A stretch of 12,806 nucleotides of DNA from JAHJBR01 sp040757035. GTDB lineage: Archaea > Micrarchaeota > Micrarchaeia > Anstonellales > Bilamarchaeaceae. The notes beneath the pieces were generated by a model. The model was not told the DNA's origin, did not search any database, and saw only the letters and a list, made by a program, of their open reading frames with translations. Where the stretch lies: positions 1 through 12,806 of the forward strand of contig JBFLYM010000027.1 of assembly GCA_040757035.1 (NCBI GenBank). The letters are read 5' to 3'. A program made the position numbers and the translations under genes. Position 1 is the first letter of the stretch. Each line of letters begins with the position of its first letter. Shown here piece after piece: positions 1 to 6,126 of the stretch.

Positions 1-150
1 TGACTTCTGGGCAGATTAAGATATATTCAGCATTGAATCTCGATAAATATCACCTCAATTAAAATTAGTTAGGCATTATGCATTTATCGTCGTAAATCCG
101 TGTCAAATTGGAAACTTGAGTTATAGTAATATCTAACAATACCTCAAAAG
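1..150. other. Left-edge stretch with no recognisable gene
   Basis: I see no convincing coding frame or RNA gene here. It lies downstream of ATPase A. Small inverted repeats are present: ATTCA at 25-29 against TGAAT at 34-38, and CGATAAAT at 41-48 against ATTTATCG at 82-89. Neither is followed by a clear T-tract, so I do not call a terminator. The last bases (from about 136) belong to the block shared with the 3' flank of ATPase B. Confidence 0.5.
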
Positions 151-395
151 TCAAAAGCTCAATAAAAACAGCCAAAGCGGTACTAGCCGAATCACTTTTC
201 CATCCTTTGTTTTGACTGTTTCGAACTTATTCTTTGTTACCATTATCCCGTATTTTACTTTTTCGAAATGCTTGAAGAACGAACGAAGTCCCTTGAAATC
301 TCCAGCATTGATTTCGTTTTGATATTTTACTTCTATTGGAGTAATTTCTCCTTTTGCATTCTCTATCACGAAATCTACTTCATACGTGTTCTTCC
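136..395. repeat. Near-identical block, copy 1 (3' end of ATPase A)
   Basis: Positions 151-395 align without gaps to 1649-1893 (245 bp) with five differences, at 157, 181, 199, 322 and 328. All five fall in codon third positions and leave the protein unchanged. Similarity continues a few bases past the stop codon to about 136 (copy 2: about 1642), interrupted only by a 7-bp tandem duplication in this copy (TCAAAAG at 144-150 and 151-157). Beyond 395 the two genes diverge abruptly. Confidence 0.95.
144..157. repeat. Perfect 7-bp tandem duplication at the ATPase A stop codon
   Basis: TCAAAAG occurs twice in succession. The stop codon of ATPase A (TCA on this strand, 151-153) begins the second unit. 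The matching place after ATPase B has a single TCAAAAA, so the extra unit arose in copy A, or was lost from B, after the two regions became identical. Confidence 0.7.
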
Positions 396-1467
396 AATAG
401 AAAACGTGCAATCTACTCTTCGCTAACTGGATATGAACTGCGTTCTCAGCAAGAGAGCCGATGTTCACGATGCCAAAGCGGTTTGTATGAAAAACTGGGT
501 CGACAAGAGCTATTTTCTTCTCCTTCCTGAACCGTTGCGCCGTGCTTTTTGCGTAATACTCGACAAGGCTGATGAGATAGGACTCATCGATATAATGAAG
601 ATAGTTTTGCACTGTGTTCTTGTTCTCTCCGATCGCATCTGCAATTTTCCTGTAGCTAAAACGCTGTCCGACATTCTGCATCAGAAACAGCGCAATTTTC
701 TCTAGATTCTTAATGTCTTTTATTTCCCATAGTTTTACGATGTCCTTATAGATCACTTCATCAAGGTATTCTTTTGCAATTTGGTTTCTCTTATCAACTT
801 CGGCAAAGATGATTTCTGGAAAACCGCCGTATTCAAGATACTCCTGGACAAGTGAATCTAGCCCAAGCTGAACAATGTTTTTGTAATCTTTCTCGAAATC
901 ATTTGCCATCTTAGGGATTGAAATCTTCTTTGCTTGGATGAACTCGTCGAAACCAAATGGACTAACACCAATCGGTATCATTCTTCCAGTGAGGAAATGA
1001 AGGTCTTCGCTTGTCCTAAGAGTGGCAGATGAACCGGATATGAGGATTTTCATTTTTCCTTTGTAAGTGTCGTATAGGTTCTTGCACTGCTGCTCCCATT
1101 TCTCGTAATATTGGACTTCATCAAGGACAATGATTTTCTTATTATTTCCGAGCGAATCAAAAACCTCTGCAATGTCTATCAAATATTTGAACGATTCGCG
1201 AACCTTTACATCATCGCAGTTCACAAATAGGATATTCTGCGGTTCGAACCTTTTGTCTTTCATCAGTCTGTCAAGGACTTGGTATATGAGAGTTGTTTTT
1301 CCCGAGCGTCGTATGCCGCTTATCACCAAGATGAAGTCATCATTTATCCATTTGAGCATCTCATCTAGATATTTTTTCCGCAAGAGCCCTATCCATGAAG
1401 ACGGAACTTCCTTTGTTTTCCACCATGGGTTTAGTGGAACGAAGAGCGAGAGGCGTTCAGAAACCAT
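151..1467 (-). CDS. AAA-family ATPase with DUF4143 C-terminal domain (ATPase A)
   Basis: This 438-residue protein has the AAA_14 plus DUF4143 architecture common as paralogous families in archaea; the cellular role of these proteins is not established. An NPWW motif sits at residues 13-16, as in ATPase B. Walker A is GIRRSGKT (51-58), Walker B is IIVLDEV (112-118, D116/E117), and a sensor-like GSS lies at 145-147. A winged-helix segment (about 268-300) precedes a PD-(D/E)XK-like domain with E341 (AENAV), D365 (EVDFVI) and E379-x-K381 (PIEVKYQ), so nuclease or nucleic-acid contact is possible but unproven. The ATG at 1467 lies 27 bp from a TATA-like box, consistent with a leaderless mRNA. Residues 356-438 are identical to the C-terminus of ATPase B. 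C-ending codons (TTC, CTC, AAC) look commoner than in pyrC or nop5, which may indicate different ancestry. Confidence 0.9.
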   Translation of the reverse strand: MVSERLSLFVPLNPWWKTKEVPSSWIGLLRKKYLDEMLKWINDDFILVISGIRRSGKTTLIYQVLDRLMKDKRFEPQNILFVNCDDVKVRESFKYLIDIAEVFDSLGNNKKIIVLDEVQYYEKWEQQCKNLYDTYKGKMKILISGSSATLRTSEDLHFLTGRMIPIGVSPFGFDEFIQAKKISIPKMANDFEKDYKNIVQLGLDSLVQEYLEYGGFPEIIFAEVDKRNQIAKEYLDEVIYKDIVKLWEIKDIKNLEKIALFLMQNVGQRFSYRKIADAIGENKNTVQNYLHYIDESYLISLVEYYAKSTAQRFRKEKKIALVDPVFHTNRFGIVNIGSLAENAVHIQLAKSRLHVFYWKNTYEVDFVIENAKGEITPIEVKYQNEINAGDFKGLRSFFKHFEKVKYGIMVTKNKFETVKTKDGKVIRLVPLWLFLLSF

Positions 1468-1489
1468 ATACCTATTCTAAATGAGAAAG

Positions 1490-1497
1490 TATAAAAA
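1490..1497 (-). promoter_or_regulatory. TATA box of ATPase A
   Basis: TATAAAAA on the given strand (TTTTTATA on the coding strand) is centred about 27 bp upstream of the ATG at 1467. That is the usual archaeal TATA-to-start distance, so the transcript would begin at or next to the start codon. No Shine-Dalgarno sequence precedes the ATG. Confidence 0.65.
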
Positions 1498-1503
1498 CCT
1501 TAC

Positions 1504-1571
1504 TTTGGTCAACGAACTGGCCATAATTATTATTATTTTGGTCATTTGGGTGACCACCAAGTGACCAAAAT
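1504..1571. promoter_or_regulatory. GGTCA/TGACC operator-like repeats upstream of ATPase A
   Basis: TTTGGTCA occurs at 1504-1511 and again at 1537-1544, exactly 33 bp apart. TGACCA occurs in inverted orientation at 1551-1556 and 1562-1567, 11 bp apart. The outer arms ATTTTGGTCA (1535-1544) and TGACCAAAAT (1562-1571) form a perfect 10-bp inverted repeat with a 17-bp spacer. The first half-site touches the upstream side of the TATA box of ATPase A. This arrangement suggests a dimeric or oligomeric regulator; which protein binds is unknown. Confidence 0.6.
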
Positions 1572-1641
1572 GGCTAAGAAGCTACTATCATGATTCAGAG
1601 GTTACTCTGCGCGCAGAAAATTGATTTCATAGAATACATAG

Positions 1642-1893
1642 CAATACTTCAAAAACTCAATAAAAACAGCCAAAGCGGCACTAGCCGAATCACTTTACCA
1701 TCCTTTGTTTTGACTGTTTCGAACTTATTCTTTGTTACCATTATCCCGTATTTTACTTTTTCGAAATGCTTGAAGAACGAACGAAGTCCCTTGAAATCTC
1801 CAGCATTGATTTCGTTTTGGTATTTCACTTCTATTGGAGTAATTTCTCCTTTTGCATTCTCTATCACGAAATCTACTTCATACGTGTTCTTCC
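1642..1893. repeat. Near-identical block, copy 2 (3' end of ATPase B)
   Basis: This is the partner of the block at 136-395. It covers the stop codon and the last 245 bp of ATPase B. Identity ends close to the codons for the FYWKN motif at the start of the nuclease-like domain; the next two codons still encode Y and F but with silent differences. Confidence 0.95.
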
Positions 1894-2983
1894 AGTAAAA
1901 TATCCCTGGCAAGAGTTGCTTCGCGTTGCGCAGAAGCTGTATAAAGACAACGTTCTCCACGATGCATCCCTGGTTTTGCTGCTTGAATAAGAAGCTGCTG
2001 AAACCATGATCAATTGCATACACTTTCTTTTCTTTCTTCGCCCTGTTTGCGTATGATTTTGAATAATATTCTACGAAACTAATCAATTGGCAGCTTGAGA
2101 GGTGCCCAATATAGTTCATAACTGCCTGCGTGTTCTGGTTTATCGCATTCGCGATTTTCGTGTAGCTGAAGCGCTGACCAACGTTCTGTAACACGAATTT
2201 CGCAGTTGTTTCGAGAGCTGGCATATCCTTTATTTCCCAAAAGCGCGATATGTCTTTTACAAAAATATCTGATAAGTAAAGCTCGAAATACTGCTGTTCG
2301 TTCTTTACACCAGTAATAACTACTTCTGGATATCCGGAAGATGCCAGATAAGAATCCAAAACATTCGTTATTGCGTTGACTGAGAACGAAAGGTTGATGT
2401 AATCCTGCTCAAAATTAGCGACGTTCTTTACCTTCAATTCAGGTTTTTTCAATTGTACGAACTCCTTGAACGATAGTGGAAAAACATGCAGTTCAACATT
2501 CCTACCAAGAAGCGGATCGGCTTTCTTTGCCTTTATTATGAACGAGCTTGAGCCAGTAACGAAAAGGTTGGCCTTTCCTTTCATGCTATCGTAGATGTTT
2601 TTGAGTTGGATTTCCCAGTTATCAAAATATTGGACTTCATCAATGAAAATAAACTTCTTTTCGTTATCCTCCGTGCAGTAGTCCTGTACGATTTCGATGA
2701 GCGACTTGAAATTCTGTTGGATTTCGAATGAATCCAACGCTGCATATAGTATATTCTTCGGCTTAACCCCTTTATCTAAAAGATGGTTGATAACTTGATG
2801 AACGAGAAACGTCTTTCCAGAGCGCCGTATCCCAAATATTATCTTGATAAGATCGCTGTCAAGTTCATTTAGCATGCGGCCGAGCAATTCCAATCTTTTG
2901 ACGCCTACTTTATCTTTAGGAACTGAACCTGTTTCCCACCAAGGGTTGCTCTTTGCAAGTACTTGTTTCTTCGCAATATCCAT
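1649..2983 (-). CDS. AAA-family ATPase with DUF4143 C-terminal domain (ATPase B)
   Basis: This 444-residue paralogue of ATPase A has the same domain order. It shows NPWW (13-16), Walker A GIRRSGKT (51-58), Walker B FIFIDEV (111-117, D115/E116), GSSS (144-147), a GYPE motif (217-220), a winged-helix segment (about 269-302), and a PD-(D/E)XK-like domain with E343, D371 and E385-x-K387. By eye, residues 1-360 are clearly homologous to A but only moderately identical, whereas the last 83 residues are identical. The two genes lie in tandem 181 bp apart, and each has its own promoter, so they are probably not one operon. The ATG at 2983 lies 25 bp from a TATA box. Role unknown; ATP-driven action on DNA, or regulation of DNA, is an inference from the domains. 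Confidence 0.9.
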   Translation of the reverse strand: MDIAKKQVLAKSNPWWETGSVPKDKVGVKRLELLGRMLNELDSDLIKIIFGIRRSGKTFLVHQVINHLLDKGVKPKNILYAALDSFEIQQNFKSLIEIVQDYCTEDNEKKFIFIDEVQYFDNWEIQLKNIYDSMKGKANLFVTGSSSFIIKAKKADPLLGRNVELHVFPLSFKEFVQLKKPELKVKNVANFEQDYINLSFSVNAITNVLDSYLASSGYPEVVITGVKNEQQYFELYLSDIFVKDISRFWEIKDMPALETTAKFVLQNVGQRFSYTKIANAINQNTQAVMNYIGHLSSCQLISFVEYYSKSYANRAKKEKKVYAIDHGFSSFLFKQQNQGCIVENVVFIQLLRNAKQLLPGIFYWKNTYEVDFVIENAKGEITPIEVKYQNEINAGDFKGLRSFFKHFEKVKYGIMVTKNKFETVKTKDGKVIRLVPLWLFLLSF

Positions 2984-3003
2984 AGAAATATTAATTCGGC
3001 AAA

Positions 3004-3011
3004 CTATATAA
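3004..3011 (-). promoter_or_regulatory. TATA box of ATPase B
   Basis: TATATAAA on the given strand (TTTATATA on the coding strand) is centred about 25 bp upstream of the ATG at 2983, implying a leaderless transcript. The operator-like repeats start 9 bp further upstream. Confidence 0.65.
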
Positions 3012-3019
3012 ATCTATCT

Positions 3020-3069
3020 TTTAGATGATATATCATACAAAATTAGCAAATACTTAGATGATATATCAT
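3020..3069. promoter_or_regulatory. Paired palindromic operator upstream of ATPase B
   Basis: The 17-mer TTAGATGATATATCATA occurs identically at 3020-3036 and 3053-3069, 33 bp apart (about three helical turns). Each copy contains the perfect 12-bp palindrome ATGATATATCAT, and a further ATATCAT follows the second copy. The nearer copy lies just upstream of the TATA box, where a bound protein could block or recruit transcription factors. The sequence is unrelated to the GGTCA repeats of ATPase A, but the 33-bp spacing is the same. Confidence 0.7.
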
Positions 3070-3151
3070 ATATCATAGCTCAGACTGGATTTTATAAAAT
3101 AATTGGAGTGGTTCTCGGTTAGACCATTGAAAAATGGATGAGATATTAGCA

Positions 3152-4402
3152 TCACTTAAGAAGGCAGGCCGCTGTGCATTCAGGACCAAAGAATATGTTA
3201 CGTTCATCGTATTGCACCTTTCCTTTGTATATAGTCTTTACTACTTTTCCTTTTAATTTTCTTCCTTCAAAAGGACTCCATTTTGCTTTACTATAGAACT
3301 CACCCCCTTTTATCACCCAACTTTTCTTTAAGTCAACCAAGGTGATATTCGCATAAAATCCAGGAGCAATTTTTCCGTATTTTCTTAGATTCATTATTTT
3401 TGCCGGGTTTTCCGAAAACCGTTGTGCGATCCATTTAAGCGAAATCTTTTTCTTATTCTTACAATGCGCATCAAGAAAAAGTGCTAATGCCGTTTCCAAA
3501 CCAACAAAACCGCTTGCGCCTTTTATTTTATCTTCTAAAAGATGAGGGGCATGATCGGTTGCAATTGCGTCTATTTTTTTCAATCTTTTCCACATCAATC
3601 TAATCTCTTTTTTATTTCTCAGTGGAGGATTTACATGCGCCCTTTCCTTTGGCTCTAATTTCGCAGCTTCTTCTTTGCTTAAAAAAAGATAGTGCGGGGC
3701 GGTATCAACAGTTGCGAGCTTCCAATTTTTTGCAATGTCAATTTCGTTTGCGCTACTTGCGTGCGTAATATGGATTTTTCTATTCGCCTTTTTCGCGAGT
3801 TCAATTGCCATCCGAACCCCATTCTGCGCACTTTTTATGCTCTTGCCTTTTTGCGCATGCACGATAATTTGTTTTTCTTTCGGAAAATTTTTCATATGTT
3901 CTAGCGCAGCGCTGCGTTTTATCATTAAATTTCCCACTGTTTTTCCTAAATAAATTTTCATGCTTTCTGGTTTTGTCCGCCTTACTTCCGCAAAATTGTT
4001 TTCTGTGGCACCAAAATGAAATCTTACCTCGCAAAGCGCTTTTTTTGCAAGCGATTTTTTCTCGGCGAGCGCTTCTTTACTAATTGTTGATTTTGGCATA
4101 TTATTGGGCATATCGTATATAAGAGTATAGCCACCAGCGAGCGCAGCCTTAGTTCCGCTTAAAAAATCTTCTTTGTATTCTTGACCTGGTTCTCTTAAGT
4201 GGGTATGAATATCTATAAGTCCTGGAAATGCAATCAATCCATGCGCATCGATTATCTCTTTGTTAGCTTTTTTTTCATCCGCGTCCGCACGATTTTTCGC
4301 GTTTGTACAATAAGAAATTTTAACTATCAATTCTCCTTTAATTAGAATATCGCATTTGCGTATTCTTCCATCAACATATGCGCGCACGCCTTTTATGAGC
4401 AT
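3152..4402 (-). CDS. pyrC: Dihydroorotase
   Basis: Dihydroorotase interconverts N-carbamoyl-L-aspartate and dihydroorotate, the third step of de novo pyrimidine synthesis, in the cytosol. The 416-residue product has the amidohydrolase signatures in order: DIHTHLREPG with metal ligands H66 and H68; MKIYLG, whose K149 is at the place of the carboxylated bridging lysine; VHAQ (H182); IHITHASS (H211/H214); HVNPPLR (256-262); and ATDHAPH with catalytic D283. GLET at 301-304 is also typical. Length fits class I enzymes. VHAQ replaces the more usual VHAE, a minor change. The ATG at 4402 is 27 bp from a TATA-like TTTTAAAA. No other pyrimidine gene is adjacent. The C-terminal tail ending in ACLLK shows nothing special. 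Confidence 0.95.
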   Translation of the reverse strand: MLIKGVRAYVDGRIRKCDILIKGELIVKISYCTNAKNRADADEKKANKEIIDAHGLIAFPGLIDIHTHLREPGQEYKEDFLSGTKAALAGGYTLIYDMPNNMPKSTISKEALAEKKSLAKKALCEVRFHFGATENNFAEVRRTKPESMKIYLGKTVGNLMIKRSAALEHMKNFPKEKQIIVHAQKGKSIKSAQNGVRMAIELAKKANRKIHITHASSANEIDIAKNWKLATVDTAPHYLFLSKEEAAKLEPKERAHVNPPLRNKKEIRLMWKRLKKIDAIATDHAPHLLEDKIKGASGFVGLETALALFLDAHCKNKKKISLKWIAQRFSENPAKIMNLRKYGKIAPGFYANITLVDLKKSWVIKGGEFYSKAKWSPFEGRKLKGKVVKTIYKGKVQYDERNIFFGPECTAACLLK

Positions 4403-4424
4403 AATTTTATAACGAGCCGAAATG

Positions 4425-4432
4425 TTTTAAAA
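4425..4432 (-). promoter_or_regulatory. TATA-like box of pyrC
   Basis: TTTTAAAA is centred about 27 bp upstream of the pyrC ATG at 4402, matching the spacing at ATPases A and B. The motif is a weak TATA match, so this rests mostly on position. Confidence 0.45.
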
Positions 4433-4451
4433 TCACGCACTTCATATCTAC

Positions 4452-4467
4452 ATATTGTTAACAATAT
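4452..4467. promoter_or_regulatory. Perfect 16-bp palindrome between pyrC and nop5
   Basis: ATATTGTTAACAATAT reads identically on both strands. It sits in the 147-bp region between divergent pyrC and nop5, about 20 bp upstream of the pyrC TATA box and 58 bp upstream of the nop5 TATA box. This is a plausible dimer-binding site. What binds it cannot be told from the sequence. Confidence 0.5.
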
Positions 4468-4524
4468 CTATGAATATTTATGCCGCTCTATAATACCGAT
4501 CAACAGAAGCACTATATCGCTAAT

Positions 4525-4533
4525 CTTATATTA
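4525..4533 (+). promoter_or_regulatory. TATA box for nop5 and downstream genes
   Basis: CTTATATTA is centred near 4529. That is 21 bp before the ATG at 4550 and 27 bp before the in-frame ATG at 4556. By the spacing seen at the other genes, transcription would start near 4556, favouring the third residue as the real start. Confidence 0.5.
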
Positions 4534-4537
4534 ATTC

Positions 4538-4559
4538 CATGTTAATCTCATGTTAATGG
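4538..4559. repeat. 11-bp tandem duplication at the nop5 start codon
   Basis: CATGTTAATCT (4538-4548) is followed by CATGTTAATGG (4549-4559), 9 of 11 identical. Each unit contains an ATG. The first is out of frame with nop5 and reaches a stop after five codons. Confidence 0.55.
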
Positions 4560-5356
4560 TAATACCAATGCAGGCAGAAAACAAAAGAGAAAAATTTATT
4601 AAAAAATCCAGAATTGGAACTACAGAAGCACTAAAAAGTAGAGATATGTTGCTTGGCCATATTTCTAAGAGTATAGATGAAATGGATGAAGCTATTCACA
4701 TGCTTACAGAAAAATTAGAAGATCTTTATTCTTCATATTTTCCAGAATTGAAGTTAGATGATAAAAAGAAATTCGCTGAAGTGGTTTTACATTTTAATAA
4801 AAAAATTCCTGATGCAAAAATGCTCGGAACAATTATCAGCGTTACTAAAACCACTGATCTAATCGCAAAAGCGCAAAAAAGCTTAGGCGCAGAACTTAAC
4901 GAAGAAGACATGAAAATAATAAAGAGTTATGCAAAACAAATAATAGAATTGCATAAACTTAAAGATGAGATGAACGCGCATTTAGAAAAAATGGCAGATG
5001 AAATTTGTCCAAATATGAAATTCATAACAAACGCGCAGATTGCCGCAAAACTCATCGCGCATGTCGGTTCGCTTAAAAAACTCGCGCTTCTTCCGGCAAG
5101 CACCATTCAAGTTCTTGGCGCAGAAAAAGCATTATTCAAACATCTACGTTCAAAAGGAAGAATAAGCTCGCCAAAGCACGGAATTATATTTCAATATCCT
5201 CAAATAAGTACCGCGCCTAAGCATCAACGAGGAAAAATTGCAAGAATTGTGGCGACAAAACTCGCAATCGCCTCAAAAGCAGATGCATTTTCGCATAATT
5301 TTATCGCAGAACAACTTAAAAAAGACATGGAACAACGATTTAATGAAATAAAATAG
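4550..5356 (+). CDS. nop5: Nop5/Nop56-like C/D RNP core protein, lacking the N-terminal domain
   Basis: Archaeal Nop5 bridges L7Ae-bound C/D guide RNA and the methyltransferase fibrillarin in 2'-O-methylation RNPs. This 268-residue product has the central coiled-coil region (about 30-150, with the SSYFPEL segment at 61-67) and the Nop domain (about 153-256), including GAEKALFKHL (190-199) and SPKHGIIFQ (207-215). Typical archaeal Nop5 is longer (roughly 370-400 residues) because of an N-terminal fibrillarin-binding domain. Here only about 25 residues precede the coiled coil, and an in-frame TAA at 4532-4534 rules out a hidden extension. No fibrillarin gene adjoins it, although nop5 and fibrillarin are often neighbours. 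Starts at 4550, 4556 or 4568 are possible. It leads a co-directional run with the phosphoesterase and psmA. Confidence 0.88.
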   Translation: MLMVIPMQAENKREKFIKKSRIGTTEALKSRDMLLGHISKSIDEMDEAIHMLTEKLEDLYSSYFPELKLDDKKKFAEVVLHFNKKIPDAKMLGTIISVTKTTDLIAKAQKSLGAELNEEDMKIIKSYAKQIIELHKLKDEMNAHLEKMADEICPNMKFITNAQIAAKLIAHVGSLKKLALLPASTIQVLGAEKALFKHLRSKGRISSPKHGIIFQYPQISTAPKHQRGKIARIVATKLAIASKADAFSHNFIAEQLKKDMEQRFNEIK

Positions 5357-5370
5357 AATAAGAACGCAAA

Positions 5371-5376
5371 AGTGAT
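5371..5376 (+). promoter_or_regulatory. Shine-Dalgarno-like site of the phosphoesterase
   Basis: AGTGAT, preceded by an A, lies three bases before the ATG at 5380 and can pair with the AUCAC part of the archaeal 16S rRNA 3' end. A ribosome site rather than a TATA box fits translation from a nop5-led polycistronic mRNA. Confidence 0.4.
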
Positions 5377-5379
5377 TTT

Positions 5380-6060
5380 ATGAAATTGCTTGTGATTGCA
5401 GATATACATGAAAAAGGAATCGTACTTGAAAGATTGCGCATGCATAAAAAAGACGATTATGATTATATTCTTATTGCCGGAGATTCGGCAAACAACTCAA
5501 CTTCTTTTATAACCGAAGTGCTTGATTGTTTTCCAGATGCATATATAATACCAGGAAATAATGAAAGTGATAATGCACTTGAAATTTTGCGCAAAGCACC
5601 GCAATACGCGCATGAAAAAAGATTTGAACTCAAAAATGAAAATGAACGTGGAACCAGAAAATATAACAAAAAATATAAAAAACATAATAACTACAACATA
5701 GTTGGTTTTGGATTTTCTAATCCAACACCATTTCATACTCCGGGCGAAATGAGTGATGAAGAAATATATATTAAATTAACTAAACTTGATATTGACAAAA
5801 GAACTATTTTATTAGTGCATGCACCGCCATTTGGATTTTTAGATGAAATTAAAGGAAACCACATTGGCAGTACTGCAATAAGAAGAATAATTGAAGAAAA
5901 ACAACCATTTTTAGTATTTTGTGGTCATCTTCATGAGGTAATGGGCGTAGAAAGATTGAAAAAAACGCTTATTATAAACATACCTGCTGCTGAAACACTA
6001 AGATGCTGCGTATGTGAAATAAAAGATGATACAGTGTGCATACAATTTAAAGAAATATAG
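5380..6060 (+). CDS. Metallophosphoesterase (COG2129-like, calcineurin-type fold)
   Basis: This 226-residue protein shows the metallophosphatase signature in order: DIH (D8, H10), AGD (D35), PGNNE (N60), LVHAPP (H147) and CGHLHE (H183, H185), all expected to bind a dinuclear metal centre. The GFSNPTPFHTP segment (111-121) and the HIGS/IRRIIEEKQP region (161-176) match, from memory, the Icc-related phosphoesterases of archaea (COG2129). The GNHD/E motif reads GNNE here, losing a histidine that often aids catalysis, though this subfamily commonly lacks it. A lysine/asparagine-rich insert lies at about 86-106. The substrate is unknown. It starts 23 bp after nop5 and precedes psmA, so it is probably co-transcribed with both. 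Confidence 0.85.
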   Translation: MKLLVIADIHEKGIVLERLRMHKKDDYDYILIAGDSANNSTSFITEVLDCFPDAYIIPGNNESDNALEILRKAPQYAHEKRFELKNENERGTRKYNKKYKKHNNYNIVGFGFSNPTPFHTPGEMSDEEIYIKLTKLDIDKRTILLVHAPPFGFLDEIKGNHIGSTAIRRIIEEKQPFLVFCGHLHEVMGVERLKKTLIINIPAAETLRCCVCEIKDDTVCIQFKEI

Positions 6061-6089
6061 CGAACCAATAAAGAGCGAACCAATAAAGA
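6060..6089. repeat. Perfect 15-bp tandem duplication at the phosphoesterase stop codon
   Basis: GCGAACCAATAAAGA is present at 6060-6074 and again at 6075-6089 with no mismatch. The first base is the last base of the TAG stop codon. The duplication accounts for nearly half of the spacer before psmA. Confidence 0.85.
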
Positions 6090-6114
6090 AAGCAAGCTAG
6101 CAAAATAATTAATT

Positions 6115-6121
6115 GAGGTGA
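6115..6121 (+). promoter_or_regulatory. Shine-Dalgarno site of psmA
   Basis: GAGGTGA lies five bases before the ATG at 6127 and is the best ribosome-binding site in the window. It overlaps an in-frame GTG at 6118, which shows that the GTG is part of the ribosome site and not the start codon. Confidence 0.8.
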
Positions 6122-6126
6122 AAATT

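Noticed and set aside
1570..1593. Tiny plus-strand frame MAKKLLS directly after the GGTCA array
   Set aside because: Seven codons with no other support. The array is better explained as the control region of ATPase A on the other strand.
1606..1617. TCTGCGCGCAGA palindrome downstream of ATPase B
   Set aside because: GCGC-rich words recur in this window, including inside coding DNA (TTTGCGCGCGCAAA at 8750-8763), and no T-tract follows, so I do not call a terminator or operator.
433..1898. Plus-strand open frames at 433-705, 1130-1480, 1590-1898 and 1766-1990
   Set aside because: They are antisense to ATPases A and B, resemble no protein I know, and exist because the coding strand lacks certain codons.
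3124..3137. CCATT-GAAA-AATGG mini-hairpin downstream of pyrC
   Set aside because: A 5-bp stem without a following T-run is too weak to call a terminator.
5554..5565. Loss of catalytic function in the phosphoesterase because GNHD/E reads GNNE
   Set aside because: Related archaeal COG2129-type proteins commonly lack this histidine, and all other metal ligands are present, so inactivity is not supported.
6118..6120. GTG as the psmA start codon
   Set aside because: It overlaps the Shine-Dalgarno sequence GAGGTGA that serves the ATG at 6127.
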